DNA of 48,224 bases from the NCBI RefSeq assembly GCF_900766215.1, contig NZ_CAAFUQ010000034.1:1-48224 (forward strand). The letters run 5' to 3'. This DNA is from an uncultured Finegoldia sp. GTDB lineage: Bacteria > Bacillota > Clostridia > Tissierellales > Peptoniphilaceae. The notes beneath the pieces are model-generated. The model worked only from the letters and a program-made list of their open reading frames with translations, did no database searches and was not told where the DNA came from. Position numbers and translations under genes: made by a program. Below are positions 33,147-42,256 of the stretch, in pieces. Positions within the stretch are counted from its first letter, which is position 1, and each line of letters opens with the position of its first letter.

Positions 33147-35000
33147 ATGAAAAAGAAATTTAAATCATTATTGGCAATCTTTTTAGTATTAGCATTTGTA
33201 CTTACAGGATGTGGAAAATCTAATAAAGATAGCGGAAAATCATCAGATTCTGGTTCTAAACAAGAATCTAGCACTGGTAAAAAGGCAAACGAAGAAAATA
33301 AAGGCAACATAGTTGGAGAACAAATGGGCGGCGGTGTGATTATTGAAAATGAAGGCGAAGCAATTAAAGGTGGAACTTTTAAAGTAGGTATTCCTACAGA
33401 TTCACCTTTTAAAGGTATATTCAATATTGCATTACAAGACGATAACTTCGACTGGACAATTATCGGACCTACAATGTACGGTTCAGCAAATGTTGGAGAA
33501 AGCATGGAATTGAGAGATTCTGGTGCAGAAAAATTCGAATGGGATGAAAAAGCAAAGACTGCTACAATCAAACTTTCAGATGCATTCAAATGGAATGACG
33601 GAAAGCCTGTAACAGCAAAAGACATTATCATCAACTATCTAATCATCGGTCACAAGGATTATCCTGGTGTACGTTATGATGATGATATGATGAACATCGT
33701 AGGTATGGAAGATTATCACGCTGGAAAAACACAAGACATCGCAGGTGTTAAAGAAATTGATGAAAAAACAGTTCAAATTTCATTTAAAGAATGGAAACCT
33801 GCAATCAAATGGGGTGCTGGTATTTGGCACGAACCAACAAACTACGAACAAGTTAAAGACATAGCTATAAAAGATATTATATCTTCTGACCCAATCAGAA
33901 AAAATCCTAAATCAGCAGGACCTTTCTACATTTCTAATGTAGTTCCAGGACAATCAGTTGAATTTAGTGCTAACGAACACTTCTGGGGCGGAAAAGCAAA
34001 AATCGATAAGGTAGTAATGGAAGTAGTTCCTACTTCACAAATCTTAGCATCATTAAAAGCTGGTAAATACGATTATATCGCAGGTGGAGCACCATCAGAT
34101 ACATTCAAAGAAATATCAGAATTAAAAGGATACAAAGTTGCAAGACAACAAGACATGGCTTACACTTACTTAGGATTCAAATTAGGTAAATGGGACAAAG
34201 AAAAAGGCGAAGTCGTAGTGGATCCTAATGCTAAGATGGCTGATCCTAACTTACGTAAAGCAATGGGTTATGCAATTGATAACAACGCAGTTGGTGAAAA
34301 ATTCTATCAAGGATACAGATCACAAGCTACATCAGTTGTTCTTCCTATATTTAAAGATTACTTTAACACTGAATTAAAAGGATACAATTTTGACCAAGAA
34401 AAAGCTAAAAAATTGTTAGATGAAGCTGGATACAAAGATGTTGACAACGATGGAATAAGAGAAGACAAAAATGGCAAACCATTTGTAATAAAATTCGCAT
34501 CAATGTCAGGTGGAGAAATCGCAGAACCATTATCAAAATATTACATTCAATGTTGGGAACAAGTAGGATTGAAAGTTGAATTAACAGGTGGAAGATTAAT
34601 CGAATTCAACGCATTCTACGACAAACTTAAAAATGATGACCCTGAAGTTGACGTATTCCAAGGCGCTTGGGCTGTAGGTACTAACCCTGACCCATCAGGA
34701 TTATTCAGTAAGAATGCATCATTTAACTACTACAGATATACTAATCCAGAAATGCAACAAGCATTGGATAAGATAGCTGATGGTAAATCATCTGATGAAG
34801 AAAGAGCACAAGCTTACAAAGATTTTGCAAAAGTTATGGAAGACAATGTACCATTGATTCCAACACTTTACAGAGAATCATTGACTCCAATCAACAAGAG
34901 AGTTAAAAAGTTTGATACAAGATATGTTCAAGATCTTAACAAAGATGACTTCAGATGGAATCAACTTGAACTTACAGCTGAACAACCAATTAAAGAATAA
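33147..35000 (+). CDS. oppA: Oligopeptide-binding lipoprotein OppA
   Basis: A 617-residue solute-binding protein of family SBP_bac_5, anchored as a lipoprotein. The signal is KKKF, a hydrophobic core, and the lipobox LTGC with Cys22. A Ser/Lys/Glu-rich linker (about 24-58) leads into the binding domain, which includes FKWNDGKPVTAKDI and the RKAMGYAID segment. GGGGGAAA is the ribosome site, 12 bases after oppC. Its position last, just before the terminator, differs from many opp operons where oppA comes first. Confidence 0.95.
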   Translation: MKKKFKSLLAIFLVLAFVLTGCGKSNKDSGKSSDSGSKQESSTGKKANEENKGNIVGEQMGGGVIIENEGEAIKGGTFKVGIPTDSPFKGIFNIALQDDNFDWTIIGPTMYGSANVGESMELRDSGAEKFEWDEKAKTATIKLSDAFKWNDGKPVTAKDIIINYLIIGHKDYPGVRYDDDMMNIVGMEDYHAGKTQDIAGVKEIDEKTVQISFKEWKPAIKWGAGIWHEPTNYEQVKDIAIKDIISSDPIRKNPKSAGPFYISNVVPGQSVEFSANEHFWGGKAKIDKVVMEVVPTSQILASLKAGKYDYIAGGAPSDTFKEISELKGYKVARQQDMAYTYLGFKLGKWDKEKGEVVVDPNAKMADPNLRKAMGYAIDNNAVGEKFYQGYRSQATSVVLPIFKDYFNTELKGYNFDQEKAKKLLDEAGYKDVDNDGIREDKNGKPFVIKFASMSGGEIAEPLSKYYIQCWEQVGLKVELTGGRLIEFNAFYDKLKNDDPEVDVFQGAWAVGTNPDPSGLFSKNASFNYYRYTNPEMQQALDKIADGKSSDEERAQAYKDFAKVMEDNVPLIPTLYRESLTPINKRVKKFDTRYVQDLNKDDFRWNQLELTAEQPIKE

Positions 35001-35015
35001 TAGTTTTTAAATTAA

Positions 35016-35046
35016 GTGGAGTGTAATTTTACACTCCTCTTTTTTG
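35016..35046 (+). terminator. Rho-independent terminator of the opp operon
   Basis: GGAGTGTAATTTTACACTCC (35018-35037) is a perfect palindromic hairpin, followed by TCTTTTTT. Confidence 0.9.
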
Positions 35047-35090
35047 AGTTTAAATATGTAAAAACACGTAAAATATAACGTTTTCGTTTA

Positions 35091-35119
35091 TTGACTTATT
35101 CTATCCAATTCATTAGAAT
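35091..35119 (+). promoter_or_regulatory. Promoter of the TPR/SH3-like gene
   Basis: TTGACT (35091-35096), a 17-base spacer, and TAGAAT (35114-35119), about 20 bases before the start codon. CGTAAA upstream recalls the repeated block before opp. Confidence 0.7.
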
Positions 35120-35137
35120 ATTAGAGAGGTGTAATAA

Positions 35138-36094
35138 ATGAAGCAGAAAAATATTATTGTTGTAGTTTTGATAACTGTAGTAATATTTGTTGGGGCTTTT
35201 GTAGGATTTAATATTTTTAATTCATCAAAGGCAGAAAAGTTAGATAAATTGGCTCATCAATGTATAGTAGATGGCGAATACCAAAAAGCAGTTGATTATT
35301 ATAGTGAATTATACGATAGAACAAATGATGGGGCTTACATAGACAAAAAACGTGAAGCTGTGGAACTTTTGTCTTCAAAAAATAATTACGATTATGGCGT
35401 AAATTATTTGAAAGAAATGAAGTATATCGATGCGGCGAAAAGTTTCTTGAAAGTAAGCAATAAAGACAGTGCTAATTATCAAAAAGCACAACAAAGATTA
35501 CAAGAAAGCACACAAGCTGTGATAATAGCAAGTGATTCATTTGCAGAAGATGAAAACTTTGAAGCAAGTTTGAATATGTTAAACTCATATGCTAGAGTAA
35601 TGCCACATGAAACTCTTGTAATCGACAAAATAAAAGAAGTCGAAAAAGCTAAAGACCAATACAAACAAAAAAAACAAGATGAAGAAAAGCAACGTGCATT
35701 GTCTGAGAAAAAAGAAAAAGAGGCACGAGAAAAAGCTGAAAAACTAGCTAGTGAATCGGCAGAAGAATTGAAAAAGAAAAAAGAAGATACAAAACAACCG
35801 AACAAAACAGATGAAAGCTATGAAACTGATGATAATAAGAGACTTATCGATTTGTGCATTCGTCTTGTCGGAAAAACTTACTTGGTAACTACAGAAAATG
35901 CCAAAATTTACGATCAGCCAAGCAATAAATCAGAAGTAATCTCATCAATTCCTTTGGGAAGTGAAGTTTACATTTATGAAGCAAAACCAGATTCGGGTCA
36001 AAGAGTATGGTGTCACGCTATTATAAAAAGTGCAGATTCTCTAAAATCATACGATGCTTGGATATCATCAAACAATTTAGAAATTAACGATTAA
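35138..36094 (+). CDS. Membrane-anchored protein with TPR-like, coiled-coil and SH3-like domains
   Basis: A 318-residue protein with an N-terminal membrane anchor (about 6-25), so the rest lies outside the cell. Residues about 35-170 are helical repeats of TPR type (DGEYQKAVDYYSELYD, MKYIDAAKSFLKVS). Residues about 170-225 form a Lys/Glu/Gln-rich coiled coil. The C-terminal ~75 residues resemble a bacterial SH3 domain (AKIYDQPSNKSEVISSIPLG) that may bind cell wall. GAGAGGTG precedes the ATG. It is monocistronic, with its own promoter and a terminator at 36094. The function is unknown; a cell-wall-associated scaffold is a reasonable guess. Confidence 0.85.
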   Translation: MKQKNIIVVVLITVVIFVGAFVGFNIFNSSKAEKLDKLAHQCIVDGEYQKAVDYYSELYDRTNDGAYIDKKREAVELLSSKNNYDYGVNYLKEMKYIDAAKSFLKVSNKDSANYQKAQQRLQESTQAVIIASDSFAEDENFEASLNMLNSYARVMPHETLVIDKIKEVEKAKDQYKQKKQDEEKQRALSEKKEKEAREKAEKLASESAEELKKKKEDTKQPNKTDESYETDDNKRLIDLCIRLVGKTYLVTTENAKIYDQPSNKSEVISSIPLGSEVYIYEAKPDSGQRVWCHAIIKSADSLKSYDAWISSNNLEIND

Positions 36095-36118
36095 GCTCTC
36101 AATAATGAGGGCTTTTTT
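36094..36118 (+). terminator. Rho-independent terminator
   Basis: AGCTCTCA pairs with TGAGGGCT around ATAA (one G-T pair), followed by TTTTTT. It begins at the last base of the stop codon of the SH3-like gene. Confidence 0.85.
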
Positions 36119-36136
36119 GATAGAAAGGAGTATGTT

Positions 36137-37180
36137 ATGGATTTAAATTTTTTGCATTTCGATTTGGATGCTTTCTTTGCCTCATGTGAAATCTTGGATA
36201 ATCCTAAATTAAAACATATTCCAATGGTCGTTGGTGGAAGAAGTCAAAGAGGGATTATAACCACAGCGAACTACGAAGCCAGAAAATACGGACTACATTC
36301 TGCAATGCCTATATTTCAAGCGAAAAAGATAGTGCCAAATCTTGTAATAGTTCCTCCGGATTTTGAGAAATACAGGAGAAATAGCGACAAAGTTTTCAAA
36401 GTATTGTCGGCGTTTTCTACAAAAATTCAAAAGATGAGTATTGATGAAGGATGCATGGATATTTCCCATATTAAAATGGATAGAATGGAACTTGCAAAAC
36501 TCATTCAAGACAATGTGAGGATTAAAACAGGATTGTCGATATCTATTGGAATTAGTTACAATATGAGCCTTGCAAAGCTTGCATCTGATTGGAATAAGCC
36601 TCACGGGATTAAAATCATAACACAAGATGATATTCCAGATATTTTGATGGATTTAAGTGTGGGGAAAATTCAAGGAATTGGCAGAAAATCAGAAGAAAAA
36701 CTAAATAATATTGGAATAAAAAAGGTCTGTGATTTGTATGATTTGTCCAGACAAAATCTTAAGGAATTGTTCGGGAAATTTGGCGAAGTGATTTACGACA
36801 GAATACGCGGGATTGACGATAGACAATTGGATTTGTCACGAATTAGAAAATCCATTGGGGTAGAATACACTTTTGAACGCGATTTGAGAAATTACAATGA
36901 ACTACTGAAAAAAGCAAGTGAGTTTAGCGAAGAATTAAGCGATGATCTTCACAAGAAAAATATTAAAGCGAAAACAATTAGGATTAAAATAAAGCTTAGC
37001 GATTTTTCGGTGATTACAAAATCAATGACTCTTGATGAATACATTAATGACGTAAAGGATATTTACAGGATTGTGAAGTATCTTGTGGTTAACACTAAAA
37101 TTGAAAAGTCCGTGAGACTTTTCGGGATTACGGCGGCAAACTTGAGCGATTTGACTTGTGAACAGCTAAAATTCTTGTAG
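36137..37180 (+). CDS. dinB: DNA polymerase IV (Y-family)
   Basis: A 347-residue error-prone translesion polymerase. The first catalytic motif FDLDAFFAS holds Asp9 and Asp11 region carboxylates. The second, SIDEGCMD, has Asp103 and Glu104; this replaces the common SIDEAYLD, with the acidic pair intact. GIGRKSEEKLNNIGI is the helix-hairpin-helix segment, and a little-finger domain follows. The beta-clamp-binding tail is not obvious. AAAGGAG is six bases from the ATG. It stands alone behind a terminator; I see no LexA box. Confidence 0.94.
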   Translation: MDLNFLHFDLDAFFASCEILDNPKLKHIPMVVGGRSQRGIITTANYEARKYGLHSAMPIFQAKKIVPNLVIVPPDFEKYRRNSDKVFKVLSAFSTKIQKMSIDEGCMDISHIKMDRMELAKLIQDNVRIKTGLSISIGISYNMSLAKLASDWNKPHGIKIITQDDIPDILMDLSVGKIQGIGRKSEEKLNNIGIKKVCDLYDLSRQNLKELFGKFGEVIYDRIRGIDDRQLDLSRIRKSIGVEYTFERDLRNYNELLKKASEFSEELSDDLHKKNIKAKTIRIKIKLSDFSVITKSMTLDEYINDVKDIYRIVKYLVVNTKIEKSVRLFGITAANLSDLTCEQLKFL

Positions 37181-37248
37181 TAAAAAACTTTACACAATAC
37201 CTTGCAATATTTACTACCGTGTATTATAATGTATTCAGGAGGTAAGAT

Positions 37249-37563
37249 ATGAACACACAATTAAAAAAAGGGATTTTAGAATTATGTGTCTTATCGGTTA
37301 TATCAAAAAAAGACAGCTATGGATACGAAATTATAGATCAGATAAAAGATAAGATACCAATGAGCGAGGGAACAATTTATCCTATGCTTAGAAGATTAAA
37401 AAACGATAAATACTTGGAAGATTACACTGAACAATCAGAGACAGGTCCATCCAGAAAATACTATAAAATAACAGACGAAGGAAAGAAATACCTACACTCA
37501 CAACTTGAAGATTACAAAAACATGGTTGATAGTGTGAAGGCCTTGTTAGAGGAGGGTTTTTAA
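37249..37563 (+). CDS. PadR-family transcriptional regulator
   Basis: A 104-residue winged-helix regulator of the short PadR subfamily 2: LKKGILELCVLSVISKKDSYGYEI leads into the helix-turn-helix, and GTIYPMLRRLKNDKYLE plus GPSRKYYKITDEGKKYL form the recognition helix and wing. AGGAGGT precedes the ATG, and a TATAAT lies upstream. The stop abuts the start of the DUF1700/DUF4097 gene, a pairing seen in many Bacillota; PadR probably represses its own operon. Confidence 0.94.
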   Translation: MNTQLKKGILELCVLSVISKKDSYGYEIIDQIKDKIPMSEGTIYPMLRRLKNDKYLEDYTEQSETGPSRKYYKITDEGKKYLHSQLEDYKNMVDSVKALLEEGF

Positions 37564-38598
37564 ATGAATAAAGAACAATTTATGGAACTTTTAGATTACT
37601 ATTTCAGAAATGTTGATGAAACAACTTACAGAGAAATCAAAAATGATTACGAAGAACATTTCAGAATTGGTGTTGAAAACGGAAAAACTGAAGAAGAGAT
37701 TTCAACTGAATTAGGTAATCCAAGAGAAATTTTCAACGAATGTAAAGAAGCTGGAATTATTAGAGAAAACAACTTCTTCGGAATGTTTAACTTAGATAGT
37801 ATCGGTGATTTCTTTAATTCTAAGATTTTCGACCAATCCAAAGACAAAGACTATGATTTGTCACAACAAACATTGGAATTCGACAATGATTTCCACAGAA
37901 TTGAAGTTAAATCGAATGCGGACATAGATGTGTCAACTCACGAATTGGATAAAATAATCGTAACTTACACTACAACTGATGAAACACAAAAGTTAGATGT
38001 AGATTATATGAATCACGTGTTGAAGCTTGGCAAAGTTAAAATGGAAAAATTCTTCCAAAAAAGTTTCATCAAATCAATTTCTATCAAAATTCCACAAGAC
38101 AGTGATTTGGGATTAAACATCGCCACAGCAAGTGGAGATGTAAATGTAGATGTTGTAAACAACGATGTTACTTGCAACACTTCAAGTGGTGATGTAAATA
38201 TCACTACACAATCGAACAATGTAAATGTCAACACTGCAAGTGGAGATGTTCAAGTTTCCAAATGCAAAAAAGAAATTTATGTTAATACTGTAAGCGGTGA
38301 TGTGAAGGTGAATTCCGAAAATCCAGAAATCACAGTGAACACTGTAAGTGGCAATATCGAAATCGATGTGAACGAAAACAAAGATTTGAATGTGAGAGGC
38401 GTATCTAGCGATATTAATATCCACATCAAAGAAAAGAAAGGTTCTATAGAACTTAGAACTGTTAGCGGTGAAATTCAAATCGATAGTTACTACAAAGATA
38501 GTTCGAAAAAAATCAGTAAATCTCACGACCAATCATTCTCAAATGATGAAATCGAAATTAGTGCTGCAACAGTTAGTGGAGATATTACTGTAGATTAG
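37564..38598 (+). CDS. DUF1700 (HAAS)-DUF4097 fusion protein
   Basis: A 344-residue soluble protein. The N-terminal ~75 residues are the HAAS/DUF1700 helical domain (EQFMELLDYYFRN, GKTEEEISTELGNPREI). From about 188 to the end there are eight repeats of the type T(A/V)SGDVxV, the DUF4097 beta-helix, which stacks as a right-handed solenoid. No membrane segment or signal peptide is seen, unlike some relatives with a transmembrane linker. GAGGAGG in the end of the PadR gene serves the ATG. The partner and function are unknown; DUF4097 proteins often act in envelope-stress modules. Confidence 0.88.
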   Translation: MNKEQFMELLDYYFRNVDETTYREIKNDYEEHFRIGVENGKTEEEISTELGNPREIFNECKEAGIIRENNFFGMFNLDSIGDFFNSKIFDQSKDKDYDLSQQTLEFDNDFHRIEVKSNADIDVSTHELDKIIVTYTTTDETQKLDVDYMNHVLKLGKVKMEKFFQKSFIKSISIKIPQDSDLGLNIATASGDVNVDVVNNDVTCNTSSGDVNITTQSNNVNVNTASGDVQVSKCKKEIYVNTVSGDVKVNSENPEITVNTVSGNIEIDVNENKDLNVRGVSSDINIHIKEKKGSIELRTVSGEIQIDSYYKDSSKKISKSHDQSFSNDEIEISAATVSGDITVD

Positions 38599-38609
38599 AA
38601 TCTAAATAG

Positions 38610-38640
38610 ACTGCAATGATTTTTCGTTGCAGTTTTTTTA
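38610..38640 (+). terminator. Rho-independent terminator
   Basis: ACTGCAA (38610-38616) and TTGCAGT (38627-38633), followed by a T run. It ends the PadR-DUF4097 operon. Confidence 0.85.
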
Positions 38641-38728
38641 TTGTAAATTTACAGTTAAATATTATTATAACGTAAAAAAAACATTGAAAATATGATAAAA
38701 TAGAAGGTAATATGGAGGAATAATAATT

Positions 38729-39850
38729 TTGAAAATAATAGTAACTTGCGCATTCGGTTTGGAGAGCTTGGTCAAAAGACAACTTTTGGATATGGGCTAT
38801 GAGAATTTGAATGTAAACGATGGAAGAATAATGCTTGAAGGCGATGAAAAAGATATCGCAAAATTAAATATAAATTTGAGATGTGCAGACAGAGTTCTAA
38901 TCGAATTGGGTAATTTTAAGGCTGTATCATTCGAACAACTTTTTAAGGGCGTTGAAAAAATAAATTGGTTGGATATTTTAGAAGCGGATTCTAATTTTAT
39001 TGTAGAAGGCAGAAGTTACAAATCAAAATTATTTTCTATTAAAGACTGTCAATCGATTACAGAAAAGGCGATTATTAAATCTATTCAGAAAAAATACAAG
39101 GTGGATTGGTTCTCAAAATCCAAGGGGAGATTTAGGATTGAAGTTAGTCTGGTAAAAGATATTTGTTCGATAACTTTGGATACCTCGGGAGATGGACTTC
39201 ACAAAAGAGGCTACAGACAGGACTCAGTTCTTGCACCTATAAGAGAAAACTTAGCAGCAGGAATTATCGATTTGTCATTTGCAAACAGCAACAGACCTCT
39301 TGTGGATTTGTTCTGTGGCAGTGGAACTTTTGCGATAGAAGCTGCGAGAAAATTCAGAAATATTGCACCTGGAATTGACAGAAAATTCGATTTTATTAAC
39401 TTTAATGATAAATTCAACAATGCATACAAACAAGAGCGTACTAAAGCCTTGGAGAGCATTGATTACGATAAGAAAATAGATATTTTCGCTAGTGATGTGG
39501 ACGGCTCAGCGATTGAAAAAGCGATAGCTAATGCCGAAAATGCTGGGGTCAGGGAGGATATTAGATTCGTGACGAGGGATTTCAGAAATGTTGTGTTAAA
39601 TGATAATTACTTCGTTCTAATATCTAACCCACCTTATGGAAAAAGGCTTGGCGAAAGACAAGAAGCCGAGAAGATTTATAAGGATTTGGGAATTAAAATG
39701 GCGAAATTCAAGACTGCATCACAATATATAATCACAGATTGCGAAGAGTTTGAGAAATTTTACGGAAAAAAAGCATCTAAAAATAGAAAGATGTACAACG
39801 GAAATATGAAGTGTTATTTGTATCAATATTTTGGTCCGAGACCTAAATAG
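38729..39850 (+). CDS. THUMP-domain class I SAM-dependent RNA guanine methyltransferase
   Basis: A 373-residue RNA methyltransferase of the RlmL-N/TrmN group, likely making N2-methylguanosine in rRNA or tRNA. A THUMP domain covers about 45-155. The Rossmann domain has DLFCGSGTF (193-201) for SAM and the catalytic NPPYG (300-304) typical of N2-guanine enzymes. The start is TTG with GGAGGA upstream; the next in-frame ATG would cut the conserved N-terminus. It is first in a compact five-gene operon ending at 44234. Confidence 0.92.
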   Translation: MKIIVTCAFGLESLVKRQLLDMGYENLNVNDGRIMLEGDEKDIAKLNINLRCADRVLIELGNFKAVSFEQLFKGVEKINWLDILEADSNFIVEGRSYKSKLFSIKDCQSITEKAIIKSIQKKYKVDWFSKSKGRFRIEVSLVKDICSITLDTSGDGLHKRGYRQDSVLAPIRENLAAGIIDLSFANSNRPLVDLFCGSGTFAIEAARKFRNIAPGIDRKFDFINFNDKFNNAYKQERTKALESIDYDKKIDIFASDVDGSAIEKAIANAENAGVREDIRFVTRDFRNVVLNDNYFVLISNPPYGKRLGERQEAEKIYKDLGIKMAKFKTASQYIITDCEEFEKFYGKKASKNRKMYNGNMKCYLYQYFGPRPK

Positions 39851-39862
39851 GAGGAGATATCC

Positions 39863-40969
39863 TTGGAGAAGAAATCAAGTGAAGATGTTAGTGATTTCAA
39901 AGGATCTGATTACGAAGTTCTAAATTCTATGAAGGATTTGGTTAGAGTAATAGATAAGGATGGAGTTATAATATTTGCGAATACGAGCATGATAAAATCT
40001 ATGCCTATCAATCCAATAGGAGTGAATTGCTATTTGGATTACAGTGAAGATTTCCCAAAATGTTTGGCAGATAGGAAATACCGTTTGAACAGCACTATCA
40101 AAGAAAAAAGAAAAATAAATGGCGTGGATTATTCCATAACTTCTTCTCCAGTTATGGATAAAGATGGAGAAGTGGTAAGCACTGTCGAGGTTTTCAGAGA
40201 TATTTCAAAAGAGGTCAAAACTCAGATTGATTTGATTAATGCGAACAAGGACATAAAGGATGAAATCATATTCGCCAAGCACATTCAAAGCAAAACTTTG
40301 CCTAGTAAGGGTGAGCATGTTGGTTTGGATTTGGATTACAGCTATATTTCATCTAGGGATTTGTCTGGAGATATCATCGATTGCATAGACATTGACGAAA
40401 GATTTGTAGGAATTTACATCGCAGATGTTGTGGGCCATGGGATTGCGGCATCTATTCTGACGATGTTTATCAGACAGACAATGAGGTATTTGGTAAGTAG
40501 AATTACAGATTCTAGACCGAAAAGAGTGCTGAAGGATTTGAATACCACATTTACTGAACTTAATTTATCGGTAGACAAATATTTTACGATTTTTTATGGG
40601 TTATACGATAGAAAACTCAAAATATTTTCATATGCAAATGCTGGTCACAATGGCATTCCATTTTTGATTTCCAATGATAAATTAGAAGAATTAAAAGTTA
40701 CAGGTCATCCCATCTCTCCAATGTTTGAAGGAGTTGGGTTTGACCAAAGAGATATATTGGTCTCCAGTGGTGATGAATTAATTATGTACACTGATGGGAT
40801 AACTGAAACTAGAGGATTTGACAACGAATTTTACGGCGAAGAAAGACTAAAAAGAGATTTAATGAAAGTTCCAGACAGAAGAATTGAATATGTGCTAAGC
40901 GAATTGAATTCTTTTAGATTTTTGGAACAGGATGACGATATTGTTCTAGTGAGTTTGAAGGTTCTATAG
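39863..40969 (+). CDS. PAS-domain SpoIIE/RsbU-type PP2C phosphatase
   Basis: A 368-residue signalling phosphatase. A PAS domain (about 15-125) begins YEVLNSMKDLVRVIDKDGVI and ends MDKDGEVVSTVEVFRDIS. A short helical linker leads to the PP2C domain (about 150-368), whose metal ligands lie in DLSGDIIDCI, ADVVGHGIAASI and MYTDGITE, with ANAGHNG between. Such proteins dephosphorylate an anti-sigma-factor antagonist, but no antagonist or anti-sigma gene is in the window. The start is TTG after GGAGGAGA. It sits between the RNA methyltransferase and pgi. Confidence 0.92.
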   Translation: MEKKSSEDVSDFKGSDYEVLNSMKDLVRVIDKDGVIIFANTSMIKSMPINPIGVNCYLDYSEDFPKCLADRKYRLNSTIKEKRKINGVDYSITSSPVMDKDGEVVSTVEVFRDISKEVKTQIDLINANKDIKDEIIFAKHIQSKTLPSKGEHVGLDLDYSYISSRDLSGDIIDCIDIDERFVGIYIADVVGHGIAASILTMFIRQTMRYLVSRITDSRPKRVLKDLNTTFTELNLSVDKYFTIFYGLYDRKLKIFSYANAGHNGIPFLISNDKLEELKVTGHPISPMFEGVGFDQRDILVSSGDELIMYTDGITETRGFDNEFYGEERLKRDLMKVPDRRIEYVLSELNSFRFLEQDDDIVLVSLKVL

Positions 40970-40977
40970 GAGGAAAT

Positions 40978-42255
40978 ATGTTCAAGCTAGATTTTTCAAA
41001 TACGACAAGTCATAATTCTGTGGATACTTTGAGAACAGAATCCGTAAATGCTTTAGAAAAGCTTTTAAATAAATCCTGTGAAGGCAAGGAATTCACAGGA
41101 TGGATTGATTTGCCTAAAAATTACGACAGAGAAGAATTCGAGAGAATTAAAAAATGTGCTAAGAAGATAAGAGAAACGTCTGATTGTTTAGTTGTCATTG
41201 GAATCGGTGGAAGTTATATGGGAGCTAAGGCGATTGATTATGCGATGAGCGATTATTTTGAGAAATCGGGCATAGAAATCATCTACGCTGGTTTCCAATT
41301 GTCTTCTACATATTTGGCTGAACTTTTGGAATATTTGAAGGACAAGGATTTTTGTGTAAATGTAATAAGCAAATCGGGAACTACTACAGAACCTGCAATC
41401 GCTTTTAGATTTATAAAGGAATTAATGGATGAAAAATACACAAAAGAAGAACAAAAGAGCAGAATTTTTGCCACTACTGATAAACAAAAAGGTGCATTGA
41501 AAGAATTGTCTGATATCAATGGTTATGAAACTTTTGTAGTGCCAGATGACATCGGTGGAAGATTTTCCGTTCTAACTTCTGTTGGCTTGTTGCCACTTTG
41601 CGTAAAAGGATTGGACATCGACAAATTGATGATTGGCGCAGCAAATGCAATGGAAGATTTTACAAAACTTGATTACGAATCAAATTTTGCTTTGCAATAC
41701 GCTTCATTCAGAAATGATATGTATCGCAATGGAAAAGATATTGAGATACTTATTAATTACGAAATGAGATTAAAATATTTTTCTGAATGGTTCAAACAAT
41801 TATTCGCAGAATCGGAAGGAAAAAACAACAAGGGAATATTCCCAATGATGTGTAATTTCACGACGGATTTGCATTCAGTGGGTCAAATGATTCAAGATGG
41901 ACAAAAAAATGTATTTGAAACTGTGATTTCAGTAGAAAATCCACGTAAAGATTTGTATATAAAATCTGATGATGATAATTTGGATAATTTGAATTATTTG
42001 AGCGGAAAATCAGTGAATTATGTGAATAAGATGGCTATGCAAGGAACACTTAATGCGCATTTGTCATCAAATGTTGAAAGTATTGTCGTCAAAATCGATA
42101 CGATTAATGAAGAAAATCTAGGATATATGATTTATTTCTTCGAGATGAGTGTTGCGATTTCAGCGCTTGTTTTGGGAGTGAATCCTTTTAATCAACCGGG
42201 AGTTGAAGAATACAAGAAGCAAATGTTTAAACTATTAGAAAAGCCGGGTTATTAA
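40978..42255 (+). CDS. pgi: Glucose-6-phosphate isomerase
   Basis: A 425-residue glycolytic isomerase of the shorter, Firmicute-type PGI. Sugar-phosphate-binding GIGGSYMGAKA, ISKSGTTTEPA and VPDDIGGRFSVLTSVGL are all present. The catalytic Glu lies in the AESEGKNNKGIFP region, and a late Gly-Val-Glu-Glu-Tyr-Lys segment follows. TAGGAGG precedes the ATG, eight bases after the phosphatase gene. It supplies fructose-6-phosphate, linking glgP-derived glucose phosphate with glycolysis. Confidence 0.97.
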   Translation: MFKLDFSNTTSHNSVDTLRTESVNALEKLLNKSCEGKEFTGWIDLPKNYDREEFERIKKCAKKIRETSDCLVVIGIGGSYMGAKAIDYAMSDYFEKSGIEIIYAGFQLSSTYLAELLEYLKDKDFCVNVISKSGTTTEPAIAFRFIKELMDEKYTKEEQKSRIFATTDKQKGALKELSDINGYETFVVPDDIGGRFSVLTSVGLLPLCVKGLDIDKLMIGAANAMEDFTKLDYESNFALQYASFRNDMYRNGKDIEILINYEMRLKYFSEWFKQLFAESEGKNNKGIFPMMCNFTTDLHSVGQMIQDGQKNVFETVISVENPRKDLYIKSDDDNLDNLNYLSGKSVNYVNKMAMQGTLNAHLSSNVESIVVKIDTINEENLGYMIYFFEMSVAISALVLGVNPFNQPGVEEYKKQMFKLLEKPGY

Positions 42256-42256
42256 T

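Noticed and set aside
37181..37248. A PadR operator palindrome
   Set aside because: TACAC and GTGTA occur in this gap but are 22 bases apart with poor symmetry, too weak to annotate.
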